Assembly: GCA_039190895.1 (NCBI GenBank)
Contig: JBCCXY010000009.1
Coordinates: 1 to 51,568 of the forward strand
Direction of reading: 5' to 3'
Origin: Ovoidimarina sp039190895
Lineage (GTDB): Bacteria > Pseudomonadota > Alphaproteobacteria > Rhodobacterales > Rhodobacteraceae
Length of the DNA: 51,568 nt
Shown here one piece after another: positions 41,039-50,025 of the stretch. The notes under the pieces were generated by a model. It saw nothing but the letters and a program-made list of their open reading frames with translations, made no database searches and had not been told where the DNA came from. Each line of letters opens with the position of its first letter. Position 1 is the stretch's first letter. Made by a program: the position numbers and the translations under genes.

Positions 41039-42289
41039 CTAGGCCGCCTGGCCGAGCGTGACCGTGCGCTCGGCCAGTATCTCCTCAGAGTACGTGTGGG
41101 CCAGCGCATAAAGCGCCATCTTGTTGCTGTTTCCCCAGCGGTAGGGAAGCACGAGCTTAAGCTCCGCGCGCACGATCTCATCGAACAGTGCGTCGAACTC
41201 GGCGCGACGGGCGGCAACCTGCGGGTGCCCTTTCTCCAACATGCCAAAGCGAGAGCCGACCTTCAGAAGATGGCCGCAAATGCGATTGACCGTCGTGTCC
41301 CGGTCTTTGGAGGCGCGGATCATGTCGTAAAGGCCGTCACGATAAAGCCCCATGTCCAGCGTCGCCACCGCACCTTCATCTTCCTCCGCTGCCGTCCAAT
41401 ACAGGGCGGTGTAATCCGCCGATCCCCGCTCGCCATGGGTGGCAGCAAACAGTTTGCGTGCGGTGTCATCCATCACGGCATAATCGCCATACCAGCGCGG
41501 CAGCAGATACCAGCCGTGAAGGGCCAGGGCCTCATGGTTGCCCGGGTCAAGGCGGGACCAGCGATCAAATGCCGTTTGAAGATCCGGCAGGTCCGCACCG
41601 GCCCCCGCCACGAACTCGTAAGTCAGACCCGCGAAAAGGGGCGACTCCGCGGCGCCCGGCGCATTCAGATAGGTGCGAGCGTGATCGAACCACTCTGCCA
41701 TGGCGCGAAATTCTGACTCGCGCGTCATGGCGGCATAGTCGCCGCCCCGACGGCTCCACCCCATGCGCATCGACAGGCCAGCGGCCAAGGCGCTTAGCCC
41801 CAAGCTGTCCGGATGCGCGTCGGCCGCATCAAGGTACGGTGCAACCGCGTCGTCCGGCAACGCGACCGCAGACACAGGGCCGCAGTCCTCCAGCACTTTG
41901 CCTGATTTCGCGAGATCGCCCCAGATTACCTCGATGGCCTGAGGGGCAAGCCGCGTCCCGTCTGGCGTCGATTCACGGCGCTTATCGCACCGCTCAATCA
42001 GCGCGCCCAAAGCGGGCCAGTCTCGTGCCTCGGCGAGGGCGCGCACCTTGTCCTGAAACGCCCGCAGCTCTGTCTTGCTGGGGTCGGTCGTGTCGCTTTC
42101 GTACTTCAGGAAGGCCCGGATTTCAGCAGGTTGCAGGTGGTTCACCGGGTTCTCCGTGAACGTATGCTCAACGATCCTGAACAACATCCGCACGATGATA
42201 AACGGAAGCACGACCAGGTTCATCAGCAGGCGGATCGGATACGGCATCCTGCTGAAAACGAAAGACCACAGAAATGCGATGCGCGACAT
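41039..42289 (-). CDS. Conserved hypothetical protein with N-terminal membrane anchor
   Basis: 416 residues from ATG 42289 (a TTG at 42319 is also in frame). One hydrophobic segment (PIRLLMNLVVLPFIIVRMLF) near residues 17-36, then a largely helical soluble domain with TPR-like spacing (FDRWSRLDPGNHEALALHGWYL, YTALYWTAAEEDEG). I do not recognise the family. Its stop abuts the DUF4399 gene stop (convergent, no gap). A cytoplasmic or periplasmic location is not decidable. Confidence 0.7.
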   Translation of the reverse strand: MSRIAFLWSFVFSRMPYPIRLLMNLVVLPFIIVRMLFRIVEHTFTENPVNHLQPAEIRAFLKYESDTTDPSKTELRAFQDKVRALAEARDWPALGALIERCDKRRESTPDGTRLAPQAIEVIWGDLAKSGKVLEDCGPVSAVALPDDAVAPYLDAADAHPDSLGLSALAAGLSMRMGWSRRGGDYAAMTRESEFRAMAEWFDHARTYLNAPGAAESPLFAGLTYEFVAGAGADLPDLQTAFDRWSRLDPGNHEALALHGWYLLPRWYGDYAVMDDTARKLFAATHGERGSADYTALYWTAAEEDEGAVATLDMGLYRDGLYDMIRASKDRDTTVNRICGHLLKVGSRFGMLEKGHPQVAARRAEFDALFDEIVRAELKLVLPYRWGNSNKMALYALAHTYSEEILAERTVTLGQAA

Positions 42290-42417
42290 GCGCCGCAGTG
42301 TGGCGCGGGTCTGTGGCAACTGTATGGCGAGGGTCTCGCGCTCGTGGCCGAGCGTTGCGGCGGTTGCCCCGCGCGTGCAATGGGGCTACCCGAAGCGGGC
42401 GGAATTAGGAGCAGTCT

Positions 42418-43491
42418 ATGGACGAGTTGCGCGACAAGTACCTGGCCCGGATCGCAGAGGCGTCTGACGAAGCGGCGATCGAGGCGCTGCGGGTCGAGGC
42501 TGTGGGCAAGAAGGGCGAGGTCTCGCTCAAGATGCGCGAGCTGGGAAAGATGACCCCTGAGGAACGCCAGGTCGCGGGCCCGGCGCTGAACGCGCTGAAG
42601 GATGAGATCAACGCGGCACTGTCGGCAAAGAAGGCGGCGCTCGCGGATGCAGCGCTGGATGAGCGGCTGAAGGCGGAGTGGCTGGATGTGACGTTGCCCG
42701 CGCGCACGCGCGGGCAGGGGACGGTGCACCCGGTGTCTCAGGTGACTGAAGAGGTGACGGCGATTTTCGCCGACATTGGCTTTGCCGTCGCCGAAGGGCC
42801 GCAGATTGAATCCGACGAGCTGAACTTTGACGCGCTCAACATGGCGCCGGATCACCCGGCGCGGCAGGAGCATGACACGTTCTACATGACCGTCCCCGAC
42901 GGCGCGAACCGCCCGCCGCATGTGCTGCGGACGCACACCTCGCCGGTGCAGATCCGGGCGATGCAGGCGCAGGGCGCGCCGATCCGGGTTATTGCGCCGG
43001 GGCGGGTGTACCGCTCGGACTATGATCAGACGCACACGCCGATGTTCCACCAGGTGGAGGGGCTGGCGATTGACCGCGACATCTCGATGGCGAACCTCAA
43101 GTGGTGTCTGGAAGAGTTCGTGGCCGCATTCTTTGAGGTCGAAAAGGCGGAACTGCGCTTCCGCGCCTCACACTTCCCGTTCACGGAGCCATCGGCCGAG
43201 GTCGACCTGCAATGCTCTTGGGAGGGCGGCCAGCTCAAGGTCGGCGAGGGCGACGACTGGATGGAGATCCTGGGCTCAGGCATGGTCCACCCCAAAGTGC
43301 TGGAAGCGGGCGGCATCGACTCGGACAAGTGGCAGGGCTTCGCCTTCGGCATCGGGATCGACCGGCTGGCGATGCTGAAGTACGGCATCCCCGACCTGCG
43401 GGCGTTCTTCGAAAGCGACCTGCGCTGGCTGCGCCACTACGGCTTCAGCGCGCTGGATGTGCCGACGTTGCATGGGGGGCTGAGCGGTTAG
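42418..43491 (+). CDS. pheS: Phenylalanine-tRNA ligase alpha subunit
   Basis: 357 residues. An N-terminal coiled coil (about 1-90) that binds tRNA, then the class II core: TSPVQIRAMQ, YRSDYDQTHTPMFHQVEG (motif 2), FTEPSAEVDLQC, and motif 3 GFAFGIGIDRLAMLKYGIPDLR. Works as an alpha2-beta2 enzyme with PheT, which is not in the following 8 kb. GGAGC precedes ATG 42418. Confidence 0.97.
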   Translation: MDELRDKYLARIAEASDEAAIEALRVEAVGKKGEVSLKMRELGKMTPEERQVAGPALNALKDEINAALSAKKAALADAALDERLKAEWLDVTLPARTRGQGTVHPVSQVTEEVTAIFADIGFAVAEGPQIESDELNFDALNMAPDHPARQEHDTFYMTVPDGANRPPHVLRTHTSPVQIRAMQAQGAPIRVIAPGRVYRSDYDQTHTPMFHQVEGLAIDRDISMANLKWCLEEFVAAFFEVEKAELRFRASHFPFTEPSAEVDLQCSWEGGQLKVGEGDDWMEILGSGMVHPKVLEAGGIDSDKWQGFAFGIGIDRLAMLKYGIPDLRAFFESDLRWLRHYGFSALDVPTLHGGLSG

Positions 43492-43528
43492 GCTGGCCTC
43501 TTTTGGTTAGACAGCCGTGCCGTGTCCC

Positions 43529-43692
43529 CGCGCGGAATCAAGGCCGCAGGCCGCCACGCATCGACGGGCCCACCCGAGGCCCGGCGATATGGTCGCCACA
43601 AGCGCTTAGTTCGGAACGACGGCGGGACCCTGGAACAAAGTGCTTAGAAGCTATGTCGGATCGCCGGTCCTGGGCCCATCGATGCGCGGCTC
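43529..43692. repeat. ~166-bp palindromic repeat element, copy 2
   Basis: CGCGCGGAATCAAGGCCGC at the left, ATCGACGGGCCCACC and GAGGCCCGGCGAT next, and GGATCGCCGGTCCTGGGCCC, then ATCGATGCGCGGC, at the right. It lies between pheS and the phosphatase-like gene, in the same orientation as copies 1 and 3. Confidence 0.85.
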
Positions 43693-43736
43693 GTCTTGCG
43701 GTTCAAACCATGCCGATACTGTTCTAGCATCGCTTC

Positions 43737-44318
43737 GTGCCTAACGTTTTCTACATCACCCACCCCGAGGTCATAGTTGACCCGCACACCCCCGTGCCGC
43801 GGTGGCCTTTGTCGGTTCCAGGGCAGTTGAAGATGGCGGCGATTTGTCAGTTGCGGGAGATGGCCGACGTCAAGTCGGTTTGGTCCTCGACCGAGCAAAA
43901 GGCGCAGGATGGGCGGGCGTTGATGGCGGCGTTGCTCAAAGTTGAGGGTGGGGAACTGCCGGGGTTGGGGGAGAATGATCGGTCGGCGACGGGGTATCTG
44001 CCCGAGGCGAAATTCTGGCCGGTGGTGGAGAAGTTCTTCGCGGAGCCCGACCAATCCGCCTACGGGTGGGAGACTGCGCGGGATGCGCAGGCGCGGTGTG
44101 TGGGGGCTGTGGACGAGGTGCTGGAGCAGGCGCCCGACGGTGATGTTGCGATCATCGGGCATGGCGGCGTGGGTACCCTGCTGATGTGCCATCTGCTGAA
44201 GGCCGAGATCTCGCGCGACCACGCGGCGGGGGGCATGGGCTGGTGGTTCGCCTTCGACCGTGAGAGCCGCGAGGTCACTCAGGGCTGGACGCAGCCGCCT
44301 GACAGACCTGTGACGTGA
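43737..44318 (+). CDS. Histidine-phosphatase-like protein lacking the RHG arginine
   Basis: 193 residues, GTG start at 43737 without a clear ribosome site. The fold is recognised from VFYITHPEV at the N-terminus, WSSTEQKAQDGRALMAAL, and DVAIIGHGGVGTLLMCHLL. The usual RHG is ITHP here: the phospho-accepting His is kept, but the preceding Arg is Thr and the Gly is Pro. The second His (GHGG) is intact. Activity may be altered or lost. Overlaps the next frame's longest start by 4 bases. Confidence 0.75.
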   Translation: MPNVFYITHPEVIVDPHTPVPRWPLSVPGQLKMAAICQLREMADVKSVWSSTEQKAQDGRALMAALLKVEGGELPGLGENDRSATGYLPEAKFWPVVEKFFAEPDQSAYGWETARDAQARCVGAVDEVLEQAPDGDVAIIGHGGVGTLLMCHLLKAEISRDHAAGGMGWWFAFDRESREVTQGWTQPPDRPVT

Positions 44319-44350
44319 CTCCGGCCCCGAACCGGGGCACCACCGGACCC

Positions 44351-45139
44351 ATGCGATTTCTTCTGTTTCTTCTTCTCGCCGTCACCCCTACCGCTGCGCA
44401 GGCGTGCCACGGCCTCGACGAATGCGCGCTGGGCGACCGAGGCTATCACGTGTTGGAGCCAGACGGGTGGGACGGCGTGTCCCCGCTCCCGGTCCTTCTG
44501 CATTTCCATGGCTGGAAACGGCAGGGTGAAACCATCGTCAAGCACGACCGGATTGCCAGCGCGACGCGCAAGCGGGGCGTGCTGCTGGTCGCGCCTGATG
44601 GGCTGAATCGGAGTTGGGATTTCTGGGCCCCCGGCTCCCGCGATACGCCATTTGCGGCGGCGGTGATGGAGGAGGTCGCCAAGCGCTATCCCATTGATGA
44701 GACGCGCGTTTATGTGTCGGGCTATTCCTGGGGCTCGAACATGGCTTGGCGGTATGTGTGCGAGAATGGGGAGGGTGTCGCGGCGCTGCTCGCCATCTCG
44801 GGTGTGCTGGATCAGGACGAGGCGTGCAAGACGCAGCCCGGCGAGGTGCGGCAGGTCTATGGGCTGGAAGATACGGTGCTGGATTATCCGTTTGGGCCGG
44901 GCGGGGATGAGACCTATCCCGTGCAGCTCTGGCGTGATCTGTACCGCTGCGGCTCGGGGGAGCAGACGGCGACGTGGAGCGTGACAGAGCGCGACACGTT
45001 CACGCGCTGGGAGTGGCGTGATTGTCCGGATGGCGGGCCGGTGACGTTTGACATTCACGCGGGCGGCCACTGGATCCCGCGCGGATGGATTGCGCGGCAG
45101 TTGGACGAGCTGATGGGGCTGCCGCCGTCTTATCCCTGA
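44351..45139 (+). CDS. Secreted PHB-depolymerase/LpqC-like esterase
   Basis: 262 residues from ATG 44351, chosen because it begins a clear signal peptide (RFLLFLLLAVTPTAAQA, cut near residue 17); a GTG at 44315 is in frame. Mature domain: LLHFHGWKR (oxyanion strand), VYVSGYSWGSNMAW with catalytic Ser in GYSWG, ISGVLDQDEAC, and FDIHAGGHWIP with the catalytic His. This is the alpha/beta-hydrolase set of LpqC/feruloyl-esterase/PHB-depolymerase proteins. Substrate uncertain. Confidence 0.82.
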   Translation: MRFLLFLLLAVTPTAAQACHGLDECALGDRGYHVLEPDGWDGVSPLPVLLHFHGWKRQGETIVKHDRIASATRKRGVLLVAPDGLNRSWDFWAPGSRDTPFAAAVMEEVAKRYPIDETRVYVSGYSWGSNMAWRYVCENGEGVAALLAISGVLDQDEACKTQPGEVRQVYGLEDTVLDYPFGPGGDETYPVQLWRDLYRCGSGEQTATWSVTERDTFTRWEWRDCPDGGPVTFDIHAGGHWIPRGWIARQLDELMGLPPSYP

Positions 45140-45158
45140 CGAAACTGCCGAACGATTC

Positions 45159-45324
45159 CCGGCGCGGAATCAAGGCCGTAGGCCGCCGCGCCATCGCCGG
45201 GCCCACCCCTGGCCCGGCGATTGTTCTCCACCAGCGCATCGCTCGGCACGACTGCGGTACGGCACGATAAAGCTCGATGAAGTACGGTCAGGATCGCCGG
45301 TCCTGGGCCCGTCGATGGCGCAGC
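45159..45324. repeat. ~166-bp palindromic repeat element, copy 3
   Basis: GGCGCGGAATCAAGGCCGTA at the left and GGATCGCCGGTCCTGGGCCC, then GTCGATGGCGC, at the right; the central TCTCCACCAGCGCAT also matches copy 1. It fills the gap between the esterase and penicillin-binding protein genes and ends at the latter's stop codon. Confidence 0.85.
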
Positions 45325-47513
45325 TAGTTCCCCAGCAACCCGTCTAGGACGTCGAGCAGGATCTGCTCCACCACATTGTCGCCCTGCCGTTGCGCCTCTT
45401 GCCCCTGGCGGAGCCTGTCCTGCGCGCTGCTGGAGGAGGAGCGGGTCGTCGTCTGCCGCTGCTGCTCTTGCTGTTGCGCGACCTGACGGGGCGGTTCAGG
45501 GATCATCATGGGCAGCGGCTTGGTCGGCGTGCCTTCGTGGATGCGGGCCATCGTTTCGCGAAAGATCTCTGCCGGCAGCCCGCCGCCCGAGACGCCCTTC
45601 AGCGGTGTGTTGTCGTCGTACCCCATCCACACGCCCACGACGTAGTCCGCCGAGAAGCCCAGGAACCACGCGTCGCGCGCCGCCTGCGTGGTGCCCGTCT
45701 TCCCCGCGACGGGGTGGCCCGCGACGCGGGCGCGGGTGCCGGTGCCGCTTTCGACGACCTCGTGCATCATGTAAACAAGTTGCCGCGCCGCGTCGCGGGT
45801 AATGACGCGCTCGCCCATGCCGCCCTCTTGCCCGATGATCGGCGTGGGGTCGTCTTGCAGGCGCAGTTCGATCATCCCGTAGGGCGTCACTGACGAGCCG
45901 CCGTTGAGGATGCCCGCATAGGCGCCCGCCATCTCAAGCAGTGTCGACTCCGATACTCCCAGCGCCAGCGCCGGTCCGTCGGCAAGGTCGCTTTCCACGC
46001 CAAACCCTTGTGCAATCGCGCGGACGTTCTCTCGGCCCACGAACTCCGACACCTTCACGGCGGGGATGTTGCGCGACAGCTTCAAGGCGTCGGTCAGCGT
46101 GATGCGGCCGAGGTATTGCTTGTCGGCGTTCTCGGGGCTCCACGCGCCCGAGCCGGGGACATCCAGCGTGATCGGTTCGTCCACCACATAGTCGTTCGGG
46201 CTGTAGCCGAGGTCGAGCGCCGCCGCGAACAGGAACGGCTTGAACGCCGACCCGGTCTGCCGCTTCGCCTGGATCGCGCGATTGAACTGCCCCGCGACGC
46301 CCTTGAACTTGCGCCCGCCGACCATGGCGCGCACGGCGCCGTCGGCGGACATGACGACCACCGCCGCCTGCGCCTCGGACCCTTCGCGGACCTTGGTGTC
46401 GAAGACGACCGACACGGCCTCTTCCGCCGCCGCCTGTATGCGCTGGTCGAAGGTGGTGTGAACGACCACGTCTTCGGTGGTTTCCTTGGTCAGATAGGCC
46501 GGGCCCTGATCCATCACCCAATCGGCAAAGTACCCGCCCGCGCGCCGCTCGGCCGCTTCGGACAGGACGGCGGGGTTGGCCTTTGCCTCTTCCGCCTGCG
46601 CGGCGGTGATGTAGCCCTGCTGTTCCATCAGAGTCAGGATCAAGCGCGCTCGGTTCTGGCTACGCTGCAGGTTGGCCGTCGGCGCATAACGCGTCGGCGC
46701 CACAAGAAGCCCCGCGAGCATTGCGCCCTCGGCGGGCGTTACGGTGTTGGCAGACTTGCCGAAATAGCGCTGCGCCGCCGCCTCGAACCCCCGGGACCCT
46801 GCACCAAGGTAGGCGCGGTTGAGGTAGATCGTCAGGATCTCGTCCTTGGTGTACCGGGCCTCCAGCGCGAGCGCATAGATCGCCTCGAATGCCTTCCGCT
46901 GGATCGTCGTGCGGCGGCAGTCGGCCTCGTACTCCGCCTCGGTCATGCCCGACGCCGGGTCGTAGGCCCGCCCGAGGCACAAGAGCTTCGCGGTCTGCTG
47001 CGTGATGGTCGAGCCGCCATGGCCCGACAGCGGCCCGCGCCCCTCGCTAAGGTTGATGCGCACGGCGGAGGCGATGCCGCGCGGTGACAGGCCGAAATGG
47101 CGGTAGAAGCGACGATCTTCGGTCGCCAGCACCGCGTTCTTGAGGTTGGGCGAGACTGTTTCGGCGGTGATCTGACCGCCAAACTGCTCCCCCCGCCAGG
47201 CAAAGACCTGACCGCCGCCGTCGAGCAGCGTGACTGAGCCGCGCGCCCGCGCGTCCAGCAATTCGGCCGCCGGGGGCAGGGACAAGGCGTAGTAGCCGAC
47301 GACCAGCCCAAGCAGCACTGCCGCCGCCAGCGACAGGCGGATCGTCAGGCGCCAGAAGAGCCGCCACAGCCACAGGAACGGGCGCAGCAGAAGCGGCGCC
47401 TGTTTTTTCGGCGCAGGCTTCTTGCGCCGCCGCTTGGCGGGTTTCTTGGGCTCGGGCGGCGTCTTATAGCGCCGCTCTGCCTTGAGGGTGGGTTTGCGCC
47501 CGTTACTGCTCAT
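45324..47513 (-). CDS. Bifunctional penicillin-binding protein 1A-type
   Basis: 729 residues. A very basic cytoplasmic tail (about 1-40, repeated KK/RR), one membrane segment (about 52-75), the GT51 glycosyltransferase domain with TEDRRFYRHFG near residue 128 and GGSTITQQTAK, and the transpeptidase domain with SAFKP (active Ser) near 420, SRN near 480 and KTGTT near 603. The C-terminal tail is rich in Gln/Ser/Arg. It polymerises and cross-links peptidoglycan in the periplasm. Divergent from glnK. Confidence 0.95.
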   Translation of the reverse strand: MSSNGRKPTLKAERRYKTPPEPKKPAKRRRKKPAPKKQAPLLLRPFLWLWRLFWRLTIRLSLAAAVLLGLVVGYYALSLPPAAELLDARARGSVTLLDGGGQVFAWRGEQFGGQITAETVSPNLKNAVLATEDRRFYRHFGLSPRGIASAVRINLSEGRGPLSGHGGSTITQQTAKLLCLGRAYDPASGMTEAEYEADCRRTTIQRKAFEAIYALALEARYTKDEILTIYLNRAYLGAGSRGFEAAAQRYFGKSANTVTPAEGAMLAGLLVAPTRYAPTANLQRSQNRARLILTLMEQQGYITAAQAEEAKANPAVLSEAAERRAGGYFADWVMDQGPAYLTKETTEDVVVHTTFDQRIQAAAEEAVSVVFDTKVREGSEAQAAVVVMSADGAVRAMVGGRKFKGVAGQFNRAIQAKRQTGSAFKPFLFAAALDLGYSPNDYVVDEPITLDVPGSGAWSPENADKQYLGRITLTDALKLSRNIPAVKVSEFVGRENVRAIAQGFGVESDLADGPALALGVSESTLLEMAGAYAGILNGGSSVTPYGMIELRLQDDPTPIIGQEGGMGERVITRDAARQLVYMMHEVVESGTGTRARVAGHPVAGKTGTTQAARDAWFLGFSADYVVGVWMGYDDNTPLKGVSGGGLPAEIFRETMARIHEGTPTKPLPMMIPEPPRQVAQQQEQQRQTTTRSSSSSAQDRLRQGQEAQRQGDNVVEQILLDVLDGLLGN

Positions 47514-47619
47514 TTATACTCGCCCGTCTGCCGACCGGTCATTGGCCATACCATAACCCCGTCGCATGTGGATGTGCAGAGCGTTCGGGTAAAGACCACG
47601 ACTCATATTTGCGCAAAAA

Positions 47620-47663
47620 TTGAACAATCCAGCATATATGCACAATAATTAGGCAATTGCCTA
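47620..47663 (+). promoter_or_regulatory. glnK promoter and 14-bp palindromic operator candidate
   Basis: TTGAAC (47620-47625) and AATAAT (47644-47649) with an 18-base spacer form a sigma-70-like promoter in an AT-rich patch. The perfect palindrome TAGGCAATTGCCTA occupies 47650-47663, where the transcript should start, about 110 bases before glnK. No good sigma-54 -24/-12 pair was found. Confidence 0.45.
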
Positions 47664-47770
47664 GTTGAATGCCCCTATGACCCCTGTGGGTTTCTTGAGT
47701 TTGCGGACAGGGCGCCTCCTTTTCGCCGCACATGGGCGGGGACAGCCCGACACAAGCGAAGGGGAAACTA

Positions 47771-48109
47771 GTGAAGCTCATCATCGCAGCGATCAAGCCG
47801 TTCAAGCTCGAGGAGGTCCGCGAGGCGCTGACATCCATCGGCGTGCGCGGCATGATGGTCACCGATATCAAGGGTTTCGGCTCTCAGTCCGGGCATACCG
47901 AGATTTACCGTGGCGCAGAATACGCCGTGAACTTCATCCCGAAGATGAAGCTGGAAATCGTCGTTCCGGAGAGCATGGCCGACCAGGTTGTCGACACCAT
48001 CGCCACCACCGCCAAGACCGACAAGATCGGCGACGGCAAGATCTTCGTGCTGGACGTGGAAAGCGCATTGCGCGTGCGGACCGGCGAAAAAGATGCGGAC
48101 GCGCTGTAA
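47771..48109 (+). CDS. glnK: Nitrogen regulatory protein P-II
   Basis: 112 residues, the canonical P-II length, from GTG 47771 (AGGGGAAA upstream; the frame opens at 47732 but without support). MKLIIAAIKPFKLEEVREAL, then the T-loop GHTEIYRGAEYAVNF with Tyr46 and Tyr51 (uridylylation site), and IGDGKIFVLDVESALRVRTGE. It senses 2-oxoglutarate, ATP and ADP and gates AmtB. glnK rather than glnB is chosen because amtB follows after 25 bases. Confidence 0.95.
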   Translation: MKLIIAAIKPFKLEEVREALTSIGVRGMMVTDIKGFGSQSGHTEIYRGAEYAVNFIPKMKLEIVVPESMADQVVDTIATTAKTDKIGDGKIFVLDVESALRVRTGEKDADAL

Positions 48110-48134
48110 CGCGCTGGGACCAGGGGAAAACACG

Positions 48135-49451
48135 ATGAAACTCACGAAACTACTCCCGGCCGTGGCAGCGCTTATCGCGCTTCCGACGCTGGGCTTTGCG
48201 CAGGATGAAGCTGCGCCGGGCTTTGACGAAATCGGCCCGTATATCATGACCACGCTGCTGTTCCTTGTGGGCGGCTTCCTGGTGATGTGGATGGCGGCTG
48301 GCTTTGCGATGCTCGAAGCCGGTCTGGTGCGGTCCAAGAACGTGACGATGCAGTGTACCAAGAACATCGCGTTGTTTTCGATTGCGGCGATCATGTACTG
48401 GCTCGTCGGCTTCAACCTGATGTATCCGGGGGACTTCAACGGGTACCTCGCGTTCAATTTCGTACCGACATCGCTTGAGGCCGTGGGCCTGGGGGCGGCA
48501 GACGCGTCACTGGATTACGCATCGGTCGGGTCAGACTTCTTCTTCCAGCTTATGTTTGTGGCCGCGACCGCGTCGATCGTGTCGGGCGCGCTGGCAGAGC
48601 GGATCAAGCTCTGGCCGTTCCTGATCTTCGTCGTAGTCCTGACGGGTATCATGTACCCGATCTCGGGCTCCTGGCAGTGGGGCGGCGGCTGGCTGTCCGA
48701 GATGGGCTTCTCGGACTTCGCGGGTTCGACGATCGTGCACTCCGTGGGCGGCTGGGCTGCCTTGGCCGGTGCGATCATCCTTGGGCCGCGGATCGGCAAG
48801 TATAAGGACGGTGCCGTGCATCCGATGCCGGGCTCGAACCTCGCGCTGGCGACGCTCGGGACGTTCATCCTTTGGCTCGGCTGGTTCGGCTTCAACGGCG
48901 GCTCGCAGCTTGCGGCTGGCACGGTTGGCGACATCACCGACATCTCGCGGATCTTTGCCAACACCAACATGGCGGCCGCATCCGGTGCCGTAACGGCGCT
49001 GATCCTGACGCAGCTTGTCTACAGCAAGGTCGACCTGACGATGGTGCTGAACGGTGCGCTCGCGGGCCTCGTCTCCATCACCGCGGAACCGCTTGCCCCG
49101 TCCATGTTCGGCGCGCTGTGGATCGGTGCGATTGGCGGCGTGATCGTGGTCTTCACGGTTCCGATGCTGGACAAGATGAAGATCGACGACGTCGTCGGCG
49201 CAATCCCGGTTCACCTGTTCGCGGGGATCTGGGGCACCATCGCCGTCGTGTTCTACAACGGTGACGCCAGCATCGTGACGCAGGTCATCGGAATCGTAGC
49301 CTACGGTGTGTTTACCTTCGTCGGTGCGCTGATCGTCTGGATCATCCTGAAGGGGATCATGGGTCTGCGCGTGCACGAAGAGTCCGAGATCAACGGCCTC
49401 GACACTTCAGAGCTTGGGATGGAAGCCTATCCCGATTTCACGAAGGGCTGA
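48135..49451 (+). CDS. amtB: Ammonium transporter
   Basis: 438 residues. A signal peptide (about 1-22, ending LGFA) and eleven membrane segments. The twin pore histidines are in GSTIVHSVGG and PVHLFAGIWG; the Trp/Phe gate and FFFQLMFVAATASIVSGALAER are typical. Conducts ammonium or ammonia across the inner membrane and is blocked by GlnK. AGGGG is 9 bases before ATG 48135. Confidence 0.97.
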   Translation: MKLTKLLPAVAALIALPTLGFAQDEAAPGFDEIGPYIMTTLLFLVGGFLVMWMAAGFAMLEAGLVRSKNVTMQCTKNIALFSIAAIMYWLVGFNLMYPGDFNGYLAFNFVPTSLEAVGLGAADASLDYASVGSDFFFQLMFVAATASIVSGALAERIKLWPFLIFVVVLTGIMYPISGSWQWGGGWLSEMGFSDFAGSTIVHSVGGWAALAGAIILGPRIGKYKDGAVHPMPGSNLALATLGTFILWLGWFGFNGGSQLAAGTVGDITDISRIFANTNMAAASGAVTALILTQLVYSKVDLTMVLNGALAGLVSITAEPLAPSMFGALWIGAIGGVIVVFTVPMLDKMKIDDVVGAIPVHLFAGIWGTIAVVFYNGDASIVTQVIGIVAYGVFTFVGALIVWIILKGIMGLRVHEESEINGLDTSELGMEAYPDFTKG

Positions 49452-49483
49452 CTTTCCTTCCTATCAGCAAACTTCGTAACTTT

Positions 49484-49511
49484 GCCCGGGCGTTCGCGCC
49501 CGGGCTTTTTT
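49484..49511 (+). terminator. Rho-independent terminator after amtB
   Basis: A perfect 9-bp GC stem GCCCGGGCG / CGCCCGGGC closed by a TTCG tetraloop and followed by TTTTTT, 32 bases after the amtB stop. Confidence 0.95.
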
Positions 49512-49554
49512 GTGTTAACAGACCCCTAACCATAACGAACGAGGCACGAGAGAC

Positions 49555-50022
49555 GTGGTTGAGCAGAGAGCACAGGACATCCTTGCAGCGTGCGAGGGCC
49601 TGCCCGTGACGGAGTACTTCGCGGGCGAAACGATCATCGAAGAGGGCAGTGTCGTCGACCTGCTGTACCTGTTGATTGAGGGGCAGGTCGAGGTCGTCAA
49701 GGGAGATACGATCGTCTCGCGCGTGTCAGAGCCCTGCTCTGTGTTCGGTGAGATTTCGGCATTGCTGGAACGCCCCACGACAGCCCGCGTCGTGGCGGCA
49801 AGCAACGCGCGGTTCTACTGCCTCAAGGCGGCGGGCAACACGCTGGTCCGGCATCCCGTTCTGGCGATCCACACCGCGCAGGTGTTGGCCCTGCGCCTCG
49901 CGAACGCGACGGAGTTGCTGGCCCAGGTAAAGCAGTCATCGGGCGGCGACGGGGATGATAAGCAATTCGGGATTGTGGATCAGGTGATGGATTCGCTCTT
50001 CAACCAGCCGGATCGCTGGTAG
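49555..50022 (+). CDS. Stand-alone cyclic-nucleotide-binding domain protein
   Basis: 155 residues from GTG 49555. One Crp/Fnr-type sensor domain: EYFAGETIIEEGSVVDLLYLLIEGQVEVV, then VFGEISALLERPTTARVVAAS, the phosphate-binding cassette (FGEISALLERP...AR). A helix follows, but no helix-turn-helix DNA-binding domain, so it is not a classical transcription factor. It may bind cAMP or cGMP, or only keep the fold. Convergent with a Lys-rich small gene. Confidence 0.85.
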   Translation: MVEQRAQDILAACEGLPVTEYFAGETIIEEGSVVDLLYLLIEGQVEVVKGDTIVSRVSEPCSVFGEISALLERPTTARVVAASNARFYCLKAAGNTLVRHPVLAIHTAQVLALRLANATELLAQVKQSSGGDGDDKQFGIVDQVMDSLFNQPDRW

Positions 50023-50025
50023 GGG

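Noticed and set aside
46008..47087. 359-codon plus-strand frame over the penicillin-binding protein gene
   Set aside because: Antisense to a gene with clear catalytic motifs; the composition is typical of a shadow.
47650..47670. Sigma-54 promoter for glnK
   Set aside because: GG at 47652-47653 is not followed by GC at the needed 10-base distance.
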